Below, in pieces: positions 35,423 to 46,512 of a DNA stretch of 64,000 bases. Under the pieces are notes generated by a model. The model saw nothing but the letters and a program-made list of their open reading frames with translations, made no database searches and was not told where the DNA came from. Numbering within the stretch: the first letter of the stretch is position 1; every line of letters begins with the position of its first letter. The position numbers were made by a program, and so were the translations under genes. Source of the DNA: Asterella californica (Eukaryota; Streptophyta; Marchantiopsida; Marchantiales; Aytoniaceae); contig JAYKYS010000004.1 in the NCBI GenBank assembly GCA_036924285.1, positions 17,330,001 to 17,394,000 of the forward strand, written 5' to 3'.

Positions 35423-37780
35423 CCATCAAAGATAGGTGGGAAGTAGAAGAATGAGGTGTAAAAAGAGATTGTACGTTCGCTTGGACGAGGATCCAAACAA
35501 GTGAAGGAATAAAACATACAGCATCAATGTATGGACCTAATGATAGAATGAGAAGACTGGAGCAAGAACTCCAAACATTAGAAGCAGAAAAGACAAAACA
35601 CTAGAGGAAACTTAGCAAAATGAGATGGATTAGAGAAGGAGAAGCTCCAACTTTGTGATTACAAAGACGAAAAGGTTGAAGGAGTCGACCACTGCTCTAC
35701 AAACACAAGAAGGAGAAATGTTAGTAGAAGAGCGCTCAATACTGGAAGAGATTCATCGATTTTACCAGCAACTGTTCACGAAGGATGAGGCGGTCGAGAG
35801 AGCAGAAGAAAGAAGGAGACGAGTACTAATCTTAATTCAAAACAAAGCGATCGAAGAGACGAATAGAAGACTAAGGAGCCTGCCAACAAAGAAGGAGGTG
35901 AGGGAGATTGTAAATAACCTCAAAGACAAGACCTCAGGACTTGACGGCATGACCAACAAGGCTATCAAAACTCTATGGCCGGGGATGGAAGCTGACCTCA
36001 TGCAACTGACACACAAGTTTTGGGAAGAACAGAAACTTACTCGGAAAATGACACAAGGAGTTATTAAATTACTACCAAAAGAAGGAGAACTAGTAGCACT
36101 GAAGAAATGGAGATCAATCTCTATGCTTTGCACAACATACAAGATTATCGGTAAGCTGCTCACGAACAGAATGAGGGAGGTGATAACGTCTCTGATGGAC
36201 AAGCGCCAAATGAGTTTCATCAAAGAAAGGTATGTCGCTGATAACCTACTTGCTTTTAGTTTGGGAAAAGATGGGCAAAAAGTATCTATGTACCTTCTAT
36301 GTTTGTGAAATTGGATTTTGAGAAGGCATATGATAGAGTTAACAGTACGTACTTATGAGAAACAATGGAAGCAATGCACATCGACATACATTTCATACAG
36401 CTGACAAAAGTTTGATCTCTTGCACCTTCTTAAAGGTGCAAGAGATCGAACTTCAACGAGGGGTTAGACAAGGCTGCCCCTTAGCTCCGCTACTCTTTGC
36501 ATTAGCAACTCAATCGCTAATGTGCATGTTGGATGAAGCTGAACAAGAAGAGAAGCTCCGTGGAATACAACTGCAGAATGAAGAGAAGACAACGCTACTG
36601 CATCAACTATTTGCGGATGATACCGAGATAAGCTTAGAAGCGTCGCAACAAAACTTCAAGAATCTACAGGATGTGATAGAAGAATACAAACAAATCTCAG
36701 AGATAAAACTGAACGTAGATACATCTATCATTGTCCAATAGCGATGGATAGCGTACCAGAACGGATGACACAAATAAGCTGTCACGTGGCTAAAGAGAAA
36801 AAAATAATAAGATAGCTTGGTTATCCGATTGGCTGGAAGGTGATGGAGGAGGACCAAGCGTAATACATGTTTCGGAAGATGAGTAAGAAATTAAGCAACT
36901 GGATGTACAAATTACTACGGATGATAGGGAAGGTGATGGTAGTCAAACATGTACTTAGATCAATCCTCACACATATCTTGACATGCCTCACGTTTCAGAG
37001 ATCAACCACAGAAGCGATGGAACGTCTCTGTAGAAGTTTCATATGGAGAAGAAACAGCGCAGGTCAGAACAAAATATCGATGATAGCATGAGAAGAGTTC
37101 AAAAAGTTGAGACAAGAAGGAGGAGTGAGTTTGATCGCTTTCGACTTGCAGAAAAAACACTGAAAGTCAGACATTGTGTGAGATTCATACATAGCTATGA
37201 GGAAGACTAGATCAAGATAGCAGAGCAAATGACAAGAAGGAATGTTAAGACAAGAAGATGGAAGAGAGAGAGAAAGGTCTGGAGTCCACAAGAGATATGG
37301 CTAATCACAAATCCTCCCAAGGTATCTAAAGCTCAGACATATAACAACCTAGGAATCTATGGTGTGAACTGAAAGAGAGACTTCACATGGGCTTTACGAG
37401 AGAGATTGTAGACTACGACAGACCTGTTTTACAAGTAACTAGTCTAGCGGAAGGAGAAGGTGCACTAAACGCGAAGAAGCCAACGCGATCAGAAGAATGA
37501 CAAAAATCTATCATAAGGAGAAGATAGGTGACTTCAAGATCTGACAAAAGACAAAGGGGGAGCTTGGGACACATATCAAAGGAATGAGACGAGAGCAAAA
37601 CAATGGACAGAAGGGTTGGTGATAACACAAGAGAAAACGCCGCTACAAAATGAACAAAAGTGGAACCGGGACACATACAAAATAAAAAACTACAACCGAG
37701 AACAAAGGGATGAAGGGATGGAGAAGTTTACTGATAGCTGCAGAAGTAAGCTATGTGAAAACCGGAAAGGATAGCGGCTG
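35423..37780 (+). mobile_element. LINE 3' part: reverse transcriptase
   Basis: Continuation of the split LINE. The frame 35655-36308 carries the finger and palm start of a non-LTR RT (GLDGMTNKAIKTLWP, then WRSISMLCTTYKIIGKLLTNRM). KLDFEKAYDRVN follows near 36309-36345 in another frame. 36355-36741 carries RGVRQGCPLAPLLFALA and the catalytic FADDT. 36867-37145 holds the thumb and C-terminal domain (SFIWRRN, EEFKKLRQEGGVSLI). Several frameshifts and stops separate these, and about 15-20 residues normally found before the RGVRQGCPL block are missing at a hairpin (36408-36453). It is dead. The 3' end is not precise; no clear poly(A). Confidence 0.85.
36408..36453. repeat. Hairpin with 21 bp arms inside the LINE RT
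   Basis: Left arm 36408-36428 and right arm 36433-36453 are reverse complements with one mismatch (GATCTCTTGCACCTT / AAGGTGCAAGAGATC), separated by CTTA. It sits exactly where RT coding sequence is missing, which suggests a replication slip or template switch. Confidence 0.85.
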
Positions 37781-37924
37781 ACGAACTCACCTCAGAGCAG
37801 AGTTACTCATGAACCGCGGATGTCGGAAGTCCTGGTATGCAGTTCCGGAGTTCTCCACCGTCGTCTGGATGGCCCGGCCCGGCCACCACACCCACCTCCC
37901 AAAAGCAGTTGGGAATCGTGTAAT

Positions 37925-38184
37925 GAGCTCCCGGGTGCCGGGACACCTGCTTTCCCGGCAGATGAATTTGTCGAGACTTGTGAGACTTCCGCTGTTCGGC
38001 ACGTGTTCCTAGGAGGTTGCAGAGAATGATGAAGTATGAATGCAACGACCTGCAGCGAGCTCCCAGGTGCCGGGACACCTGCTTTCCGGCAGATGAATTT
38101 GTCGAGACTTGTGAGACTTCCGCTGTCCGGCACGTGTTCCTAGGAGGTTGCACAGAATTATGAAGTATGAATGCAACGACCTGC
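37925..38184. repeat. 132 bp tandem duplication with CACGTG boxes
   Basis: Copy 1 (37925-38056) and copy 2 (38057-38184) begin GAGCTCCC and end GCAACGACCTGC, with few differences between them. Each carries one CACGTG (38000-38005 and 38131-38136), the core of plant G-box/E-box elements bound by bZIP and bHLH factors. The repeat ends about 540 bp before the dynein intermediate chain start codon, so it could be part of its promoter or upstream region. Confidence 0.85.
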
Positions 38185-38720
38185 GTACGCGGTGCGAATT
38201 TGAGTGAGAACGGCCGAGTAGCAAGAATTGGTTACAGTGGCGTGAAGGTAGTCGAGCTTAGATGTATTATGTGACAAGGTCTTGTCGTTGCAGTGCATGA
38301 GCAGCAAAGATAGATGACAGGTTTCCATCGTTGAAAAATGGAGGAATGGATTGTTGTTGCTTGGGAGCGGAAGAATGAGGGAGGACAGAGAACTGATTTC
38401 GATGGGAATGATAAATGGGAATAAGTAGGTTAAGCAAGCTGAATTCTTGTTCTGTCATAGGCGGCATGATCTGTCTCCCTGATTTATTGAAGTTACAACG
38501 TCACAACGACGGAAACTGTCCAGGCTGTCCAGTAAATGTCAGGTTGTTTCAAGCGTGGACGGTAAAATGCATATGATCAAGTCGTACGTGAGAAGATCAG
38601 CGAATCTTTTGGCAGGATTACGATTCTCAATTCGTGTGGTTTGCAGGAGGTGAATTGAACCTGCGTCAAAGGTGTAAGGATTAAGGTGAAGTTGCTGAGA
38701 GGATAAATTTCTTAGAAGCC
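38185..38720 (+). promoter_or_regulatory. Promoter and 5' UTR region of the dynein gene
   Basis: Region between the tandem G-box repeat and the start codon. The ATG at 38721 lies in a strong plant context (GCCATGGCT). No clear TATA box was seen. Transcript start not determined. Confidence 0.4.
38267..38467 (-). CDS. Small divergent ORF, 66 codons, unrecognised
   Basis: It starts with ATG at 38467 and runs to a TAA at 38267, on the strand opposite the dynein gene and head to head with it (start codons 254 bp apart). I recognise no domain; the product would be a short soluble peptide with a Q-rich middle (SAPKQQQSIPPF). It may be a real small gene sharing a bidirectional promoter, an exon of a longer transcript, or just part of the promoter. 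Low confidence. Confidence 0.25.
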   Translation of the reverse strand: MPPMTEQEFSLLNLLIPIYHSHRNQFSVLPHSSAPKQQQSIPPFFNDGNLSSIFAAHALQRQDLVT

Positions 38721-41700
38721 ATGGCTACATCAGATGCCGCACCACTTCCTGCCGAAGCACCTGCGCCTGCTGCACAAGCATCCGCTGCTTCTGCTGCTGA
38801 GACACCCGCTGCTGCCGTTTCTGTTGAAACGCCAGCGCCAGTACCCTCTGCAGATACAGCCCCTGCTGATGCTGCTGGTGCACCGGCAGCTACGGCCACG
38901 CAAGGAGGCGAGGGGGGACCCTCGTCAGCAACGCGAGACCTGAGTATGAGTGATTTGGATATACCTATACCATCGGTGTCGTCAATAGGCAAGAAGAAGG
39001 GACCGACACCTCCTCCAACTCCACCACCAGAGGTTATTAAGGAACCTGCAAAGCATCCCACAGGAGTATACTCACTTTACCTCACCCAGGACACAGCTCT
39101 TTCAGTTGGATTGGATAGGGACATTGCGAAACACGAGGGCCTGCACCTCGTCCCTGCTCAGAAGGTCTTCGAGGACATAAAATCTCGGGGCCCTGCGTCG
39201 GAATTCTACCCTCTCAAGGGACAATTGCAGGTACCTTCTGCTTTTGCAGGTTAATGAGTACGCAGTTAGTTGATCTTTGGTGAAGGTTTTCTGTTCACAC
39301 ATATTCATCCAGGAACTGGTGTAGGACGAGCATAATATGTCCAAGAACACCTGTGGACTAAGGTGGCGAGTTAGCACAAAAATTTGGGAACTGTTCCCCG
39401 TCTCATTCTCAGCATCGATACGGAACATCTTTTGTTTCCGATGGGGAGGCCCCTGGTCTCTACGTGCAAGACCATAAATTTGTTGGCTTGTGCGTGTCCA
39501 GCTTGTGTTCTCTTTATTGGTGAAAGAGACTGACAAGACTTTTGGAGAAGTAGATATCACAGTGTTTTATTAAAGGCACTATTTACGGTGTTTATTGGAG
39601 TGCATACGTGCATCAGTGCGTCACCGTTCTGATATATACAATGGTGGCTCTAAAAGAGTGTTATCCCATATCTCAGATATATGAGATGTCTCTTATATGT
39701 CAGTTTCTCGTGGGTTCCTCTAACCTCATCACAGATCTACGTTCGGTTCCTTCTTCGGGTCCTTGTCCATTAGGTTCAAAAGCTTGACACTGGCCTGTGT
39801 TGATGCTTGCAGAATTACTGGGAGCCGAATTTCACATTTCGCTTCATCAACGATGACAGATACCTGAACAATGACAACTTCGAAATCTACGCAACGTATG
39901 ATGCAAGGGAGAAGTTACTCGCGGTCCGTCTTAAGCCCAGCGCGAAAGCTACATCGTTGCGAACTTAAACAACTTCCAGAAGCTTTTCTGTTCAATTTGC
40001 CGTGCTCATTGCAAGTTTTGTGGGAGAAGGATATTGCAGAGGCTATTGCAATAAAGGAGGAGCTCGAGGGACCAAGGGTGTGGAAAAATCTTGGCAGCGA
40101 CGTCGAAGTTGACACAGAGAACATCAAAGCCTCCAGAACCGCTGTAAGATGAACTGATTCTCCAGATGAAGGTTGTAAACAGTAATAACTGCGGAAGAAG
40201 CCGGCAATAGCCTTAGCTCGATACCTCTGTCAGATGACAGACCGTTGGTCATTCTGCTTTTGCTTGCAGAGCCTGTTGTAAGTGGCGGGACTAGTCTGCG
40301 TTGGCCTGTCTGGCAAGATATTACGAATATAGGGCTGGAGAGACATGTAACATACGGTTGGTTGACTGTGCTCAGATTCAAATGAGAGCATCTCGCAGGC
40401 GGGATGAGTTCTACCAAAAGTTTCAGTTGAGGGACCGCGATGCCTTGGTGTGTCAACTTAACGCAACTACCAGAAATTTCTCATCTGCGGGTTTTGACTT
40501 CGTTTATCTGGGAAACTTGTTTATTCGCGGAAGCTTAAATCGTCACTTTTACCTCTATTAACAGGAAACTTGGAGCAGTAGCCAGATGGAATGTAGACCT
40601 TTCAAAGACCCTTCCTTTGACAAGTTCTTCGCAGAACAAGACATTGCCATTTCGGCCATTCCCATCATAGCGGATAAGGGCTCGCAGACTATCCAGTACT
40701 TCCCGTACCCACATACCATTTGATTTGACCCGTAGGTGTGTCAGCATACGGTGTCCCGTAAGCTGTGCTCATGGTGTTTGAAAGGAACAGTACGTATTAC
40801 TGAAATAAGTAGGAATAACCCGTATGTAGGCCGGCCGATTAAGGTATTAACGTCAATCGTTGGGATGTGAAGGCAAAGAGCCAGAAACAATTTTGCACAG
40901 TACGAATTCCGGCAGTTTGATCCTTCGACAAAGAAGAAAATTGTTGGGAGCGTTGATATGGGCCTCTTTCTGAAGTCCTCGAAGGCATTGTGAGTTATGA
41001 TAAACAGTCTCCGTTTCCGTTTTCTACTCAGACTTTCCCCTTGTTTAGGTTTGGTGGTGAATCTGAATATTTGTGTATCAGCTTAAGGCGTCATTTGCAG
41101 GATCGCCAGAATTTCCTTTCTCTCATGGTAAACTCGTACGCGTTGCGATGGTAGGTCAGATACGTGGATGCGCTTCAACAGAACGAGATCATGGATCTGT
41201 ACGAGGATGATTTTGCTACGTTTGCAGACGAAGATTATCAACTAGGGGATAAAACAACCACTGCAATCACGGTTATATTCTCAGCGTTACTTCTTCTCCC
41301 TGATTTATGTTGTTTACCAGGCTAGAAGCTATTTCTTGTGTTTGGGAACATAGACAACCAAGTACATCCATGACAGTCGTTTGTTGGCGAGACCACAGCA
41401 ACTTGAGACAAACGTTTCAGTTCATGGTTGGGCCGTGTTTTCCTTATGTTAATTGTGATCTTGCGTTTTGGTGCGCGTTTTCCCTTCTCATGAGCCCTGA
41501 CTTTAAAACCAATTTCGACACGTTGCAGGAGTACCAGTCATTCTCTGATATCACATATGGCAGGTCGAAAATGGTGTCGGCTGTTGACTGGATGCCTGGT
41601 AGGAACGGGATTGTTGCGGCAGCCATCTCTGACTCAAAATCATTCGATGAACGAATGCAGATTGCTGGGAAACCCAGTGATTCTTATGTTCTTGTTTGGA

Positions 41701-44700
41701 GTTTTCTGGATCCAATTCACCCACAGGTATCCTGACTTCGGTGACGGAAGTTGAATATTTGTGAGTGAAGATAAAATGCCTATGAGTTTCTTTCACGTGA
41801 TTATGGTAAGTTTTGTGAGCGTTCTTTTGCTAATATTCTGTACCATGCAGATGGCTCTTGAGAGCCCTTCTGATGTTTTCAGCATGCGTTTCAACCCAGT
41901 ACGCCCAATGTTGGTTGCCGGCGGGTGCTATAATGGTCAGGTAACGAAGGAATCACTACCTATGAATATAACTTTCACGTGTTTTGATCTGCCCAAGTGC
42001 GTCAATGCACCTTCGTGGCATCTTTTATACCTATTTGCACAATTAGCGCAAGATCACCAAGATGATGGGAGGTGGTTGGCTTTCCTTTCTGAAAAGATAT
42101 TATCCGTAAATGCAGTGTGGGAGTCAGAGATTTTCGAGACTTAATTTCGAGTCTCATTTTTGCCTCGTATAATATGCCTACTGCTTGTATTTTATACGAC
42201 GTTTTGACGGTCACCTCGTACTTCTCTGTATAGCCGTCTATCTTTCACGGGGTACTTACGGGTTAACTCTGTTTATGCGTTTGGTTCTTGATACGAACTG
42301 CCCACCTCATGCAAATGTATACTCTTATTCTTGGAAAACGTGAAACCTGTCGATGGAAGTGTGTGAAAACGTAGCAGTGTTGTTCACTCTTTCCTCATTC
42401 ACACCTCGATGCTGACGGAGAAAGTGGTCAGGTTATTTTGTGGGACCTCACCGCTGCCCAGGAAACAGTGGACAGAAGGCATAAAAGGCAACTCGAAGAC
42501 AAAAGTGAGAGCAGCAGCAAGAAAACAAGCGAGAAGGCTGTGCTTGTTTTGATGAGTCTCTTGAGTAGCGCAGAGCATTCTCATAGCAGCATTGTTTCTG
42601 ATATTCATTGGCTACCAGAAGATTTTCAGGTGCTTCAGACCTTCAACCTTGGGGAAAGGGACGATTTCTGATAGGAGTAGTTTCCTAGAAGTATCAAACT
42701 TCGTATAGAGCTTAATAGAAACAGGACAGCCGTCTGGAGCCTCAGGAGCAAGAACTGAAACAAGTACTGATTAAGGATCAAGAGGTTATTAGTAGCAAAG
42801 GAAAGGTAACATACTATTTCCAGTGAATCATGGGGTACCCTTTGTAGTGGCCGAGTAGAAGCAAACCTTTCCTAATATTGTCGAACATTTGGTGGATTTC
42901 ATGTTATGCAGATGAGCGTTAAAGGGCAAATGGTGGGTAACAGAGGGCTTACCAATTTTCTTGCATCAGTTTCAGCGGATGGGAAGGTTAGTTCTTGACG
43001 TTCACAAGCCCCACATTTCTGAGATCAGAATTTGCAAGGAAGAAGTTTATAAAACTTGAACCAAGCAACCAAGCAAGTTAAAGTTCTTGCACGTGCAGAA
43101 AGTCAGTTCATCACTCTGAGTCTTTCTGTCAGTAATCACTCTGTCAGCCGTAGACAGCAGTAAAATGTAACTGGTCAAAGGAAGGCCATAAATATACCTA
43201 CCCAAGTTGGGCATCGCATTTATATTTGTATACTTACATGGGTTCAAAACTATTTTGGGGTTACCTTTAATGTGCGGGCGAAGTCACTGTTTTCTCTGAA
43301 AGCTGCTTTACCCGTGTATCAATATATACCTACCCTGTACCAAGTATTCCGGTCCAATTTTGACTCCACCCTTCGATACGAGTGATTGATATTACATATT
43401 GCTGTGAAATGTTGATCTTGGTTAAAATCTGTATTGGAGTGTAGCCAAACGGTAAGGCATCGGTTCTCGCAACCGAAAAGACAAAGGTTCGAATCCTTTC
43501 ACTCCAGGCTCTCTGTTGATGGTTGACGAGACCGCTGCTGGTTTAAAGTCCGCAGTATCAATTTGTGTCATGTACAGGTTACCTTTTGGGACGTCACCAG
43601 CAAAGGTGAACCAGTGCTGAGTTCTGAATGGTCTGATGAAAGAAAAGCAGCTGCTGTGGAAGGAGAAAAGTACAAGTGGAACCCTGTCGTAGAGATCATC
43701 TTAGCTTCTTTAGATCCTATTAAGCAGGTCGGCCCTTTGAAAATGGCCATCCACGGTCTCGCTGGTGGCGGTACTCAGTTTTACTGCAGTACAGAGGTAC
43801 TGTCTGCTAAACGGGATATTCAAGCATTCTGGCCTTAAAGTTACGACCCTATTGTGTCCGTCTTAGTAAGGGAATATATGAAGAATGAATTGGAGCAATT
43901 TACCAGGCAAGTAAAGATACACATGTGCATCGTCTATGAGCTGGAGAGTCGGCACTGTCGCCATTTCTTTCACCGACCGAAGACAAAGATGTTCCTGGTT
44001 CTTTTCGTCTCATTTGCAGTTTATACCGGAGAGTCGGAAATCAGGCAGGTGTGGAGCAACATGTGTGCTGTCGGACGGGATCCAGTCTTACCTTGAGTTA
44101 TTGGGCCCGCCCCAAGTTTAACTTTATTGTTTACGTTTTTACATGATCTCGTGACGACACACTGATTACAGTTGTGATTCTTTCCAGTTTGGCGAGATCT
44201 TGAATGCGGATGTGACTTCACCCTCTGGAGACAACATCAAGTCTATTGCCCGGTGTCACTACGGGCCAGTTCGAGCCTTACTTGCGTCCCCATTTTTTAA
44301 GACCGTCTTGTTGTCCATCGGTATCTGGACATTCGCTCTCTGGAAGGATAATGTCAAGGTCAGCTTCCCACAATCATCGAGGCTTATTCCTGATATAAAC
44401 TGAAGTGTCGGGGCTAGCTACAGCAGTAATGTGTCCTATCTTCCGAGCTACGCGTGGTAGAGCTGTGGAAGAGACGTTTCATGTCGTTCGCCTTGTAGAT
44501 TCATGGATGGCAAATTAGAAACAATCATTCAGATGAAACGGAACCTCTGGATGCGAAGGAGTTCAAACTCATAGGTCATGGATACCACAAATGTCGATGT
44601 CATTTCTTATTGAACTCTGGGTCCAGAACATATACATTGAGGACCGGAGCATCGCTGCCGTTTCCTAGATCATGTATATCATAGATCATTTACTCGATTT

Positions 44701-46512
44701 ATCAGGGGAATAGGTTCCTTGTAGATGATCCGTCTTGCTGCCATTAACTGCCTGCCGTGTAAAGGACCTCGGCATAGATGCCAAAGTCTTTTTCTTTTGA
44801 TTAACCGCCGGGAGGCAACGATCCATCGCTGTGCAAAGGACCTGATCCCCTGACTGTTATCGAAGTCGCTCCTCATCATTGGACCAATTAATATGTACTT
44901 GCTGATTCATGTAATATAAGTTTAGTAAGTAAAAATAAGCTCGGGTCCCTTGGTGCTTCAGGGAACCCATTTATGACCCGATAGTTGTTGTGATTTCAGG
45001 AGCCAATTTTTGTTTCCAGATGTGCCGAAGGTTATCTGACCACAGGATGCTGGAGTCCAACTCGACCTGCGGTTATCTACATCGGTTTGATTGATGGAAC
45101 TATAGAGGTGTGGGATCTGCTGGACCATAGTCACCAGCCGTCCATGATCGCCACGGTGTGTTCATGCCAGCTTACTGTTATGGAGTTCTGGAGAATATCT
45201 TGTATGGAGATCCTGCCCTCTAGCTTTATGCTAAGATATTAGTAACTAGCCAAGCATTTTATAGCAAGTACATGAAAAGTCCAGCGAACGCTTTTGATAA
45301 TCATGTTATGAGAGGGGAAAAGCCGGCCTTGTGATTTGAGTGTGCGGTAGTGCGGTAGTACGGCAGTACACGTTCATTTGGTCCCATGTGTCCTCGTTCA
45401 AGGTTCCTATATGACAACCCCGTCGGAGCTATGTAAGATGACTAGTGCTTTTCTGGTTACAGCTCCACAATTTCTTGCGGTAGGAGACATTCAAGGTATT
45501 CTGCACATACTGGAAATTCCTAGAAGTCTTCGACGAACTTCGTATAAAGAGGTAATCTCGTAAACTCCGTTGTCCTTTTGGATGCTTTATAAGGAAAAGA
45601 AGAGGGATAATAAATATACTATTCTGAAACTAGATAAAGTGATCGAACTCATCATGAGTCTTGACAGCGAGGAAGTGTATTCTTCGGGTATTTAGGTTTC
45701 CGTTGGTGGGCAACCGGTATGTTGTGATATATTCTACGAGGATTCACGGTCGTCGTTTTCTATATTGATAGTGACGTATCGCCAAGTGTAATCATTGTCT
45801 AGAAGCGAGGAGTATCTTTCGTGGCAATTTTTGTGCCTCAACATTTCCACAGAGATGAATAGCCTCCAACCGTTGCTCCAATCCAATCTCCAATCGTTGC
45901 TCGTAACAACAAAAGATATAGTTATGAGTCCTGCCTTTACTGTAGTTTCAGACCTGCTATCTGTATCTGGAGTGCAGAAAGTGGCCATGGGGAACTTCTT
46001 TGCGAGACAACAAGCATGGGTCGCTGATGTGAAGAATAGATCCAAGGAACGTGAGAAGAAGATTGATAAGACCACGGCGCAAAAAGCTATACTGAAGGTA
46101 GATATGGGAAGTCGAGCATCGTTTTGAATCAAGGATTATGACTAAGTGGTGTAGTATATTGCCATATCGAGCCCATGAATACAGTACAACGTCACAGTTC
46201 AGACCGAGCCTGTTTGTGTCCAGTTTTTGGAGCTTTTATACAAAAAGCTGCTAAAACTTCGTCAAAAGGTTGCTGAACGGTCCTTTGTTCAACTTCTAGC
46301 CCTTTTTGAGCCCGTTTCATTCCTGCCGATTACTTTGTGCGGTCTTAGCTCTGAAGTGACTGTGTGCGTTGAGAGTGCAGGAAAGAGAAGAACAGTTTTT
46401 CAAGCTTTGCACGTGGACCGAGGAGATGGAGGCAGAATACCAGAAATATGAAAATGATTGTCGAGCCAAGTTCGTAACCAGGGTTTGGCGTGCAGGTCCT
46501 GTAGAGGTGTAA
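38721..46512 (+). CDS. DNAI3: Axonemal inner-arm dynein intermediate chain (WDR63/IC140 family)
   Basis: Intermediate chain of the two-headed I1/f inner dynein arm (Chlamydomonas IC140, animal WDR63), which assembles in the cytoplasm and works in the flagellar axoneme. Exons: 38721-39230, 39813-39927, 40016-40143, 40376-40447, 40565-40704, 40879-40989, 41160-41271, 41529-41726, 41851-41940, 42432-42629, 42746-42805, 42912-42986, 43578-43796, 44188-44358, 45000-45201, 45463-45551, 45978-46097, 46224-46268, 46381-46512. All phases close, giving about 928 residues without a stop (human about 891). Residues 1-90 are Ala/Pro-rich low complexity. Family blocks follow: WKNLGSD, ALQQ-like VDALQQNEIM, then WD repeats about 400-830 (VLVWSFLDPIHPQ, VILWDLTA, VTFWDVTSKG, IWTFALWKDN, IEVWDLLDHSHQP, GILHILEIP) and a charged coiled tail. 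Exons 3 (start), 11 and 18 are the least certain. In a plant it should be expressed in developing sperm. Confidence 0.92.
43435..43506 (+). tRNA. tRNA with trnQ-like body and altered anticodon loop
   Basis: A 72 nt cloverleaf lies inside the intron between exons 12 and 13 of the dynein gene, same strand. Acceptor TGGAGTG/CACTCCA pairs fully. The D arm is GCC...GGC with GG in the loop. The anticodon stem TCGGT/ACCGA pairs fully. The T arm is AAAGG-TTCGAAT-CCTTT. The body closely resembles plant mitochondrial trnQ as I remember it, but the anticodon loop reads TCTCGCA instead of a TTG-containing loop. Counting standard positions gives anticodon TCG (Arg) with C at position 33 and C at 37, both abnormal for a working tRNA. 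It is either a mitochondrial-derived nuclear insertion that has drifted, or an unusual functional tRNA. No CCA tail is encoded (followed by GGCTC). Confidence 0.65.

Noticed and set aside
37807..38133. 108-codon minus-strand frame through the 132 bp tandem repeat
   Set aside because: No similarity, the frame shifts between the two copies, and the repeat explains the open frame.
40705..40731. In-frame TGA after PHTI suggesting the dynein gene is a pseudogene
   Set aside because: A donor at 40705 (CC|GTACCC) joined to an acceptor before 40879 removes the stop, keeps phase and restores family similarity (ARNNFAQYEF).
44028..44058. Extra dynein exon reading VYTGESEIRQ
   Set aside because: Its length would break the frame, and the neighbouring exons join directly in phase with the family's order (STE then FGEIL).
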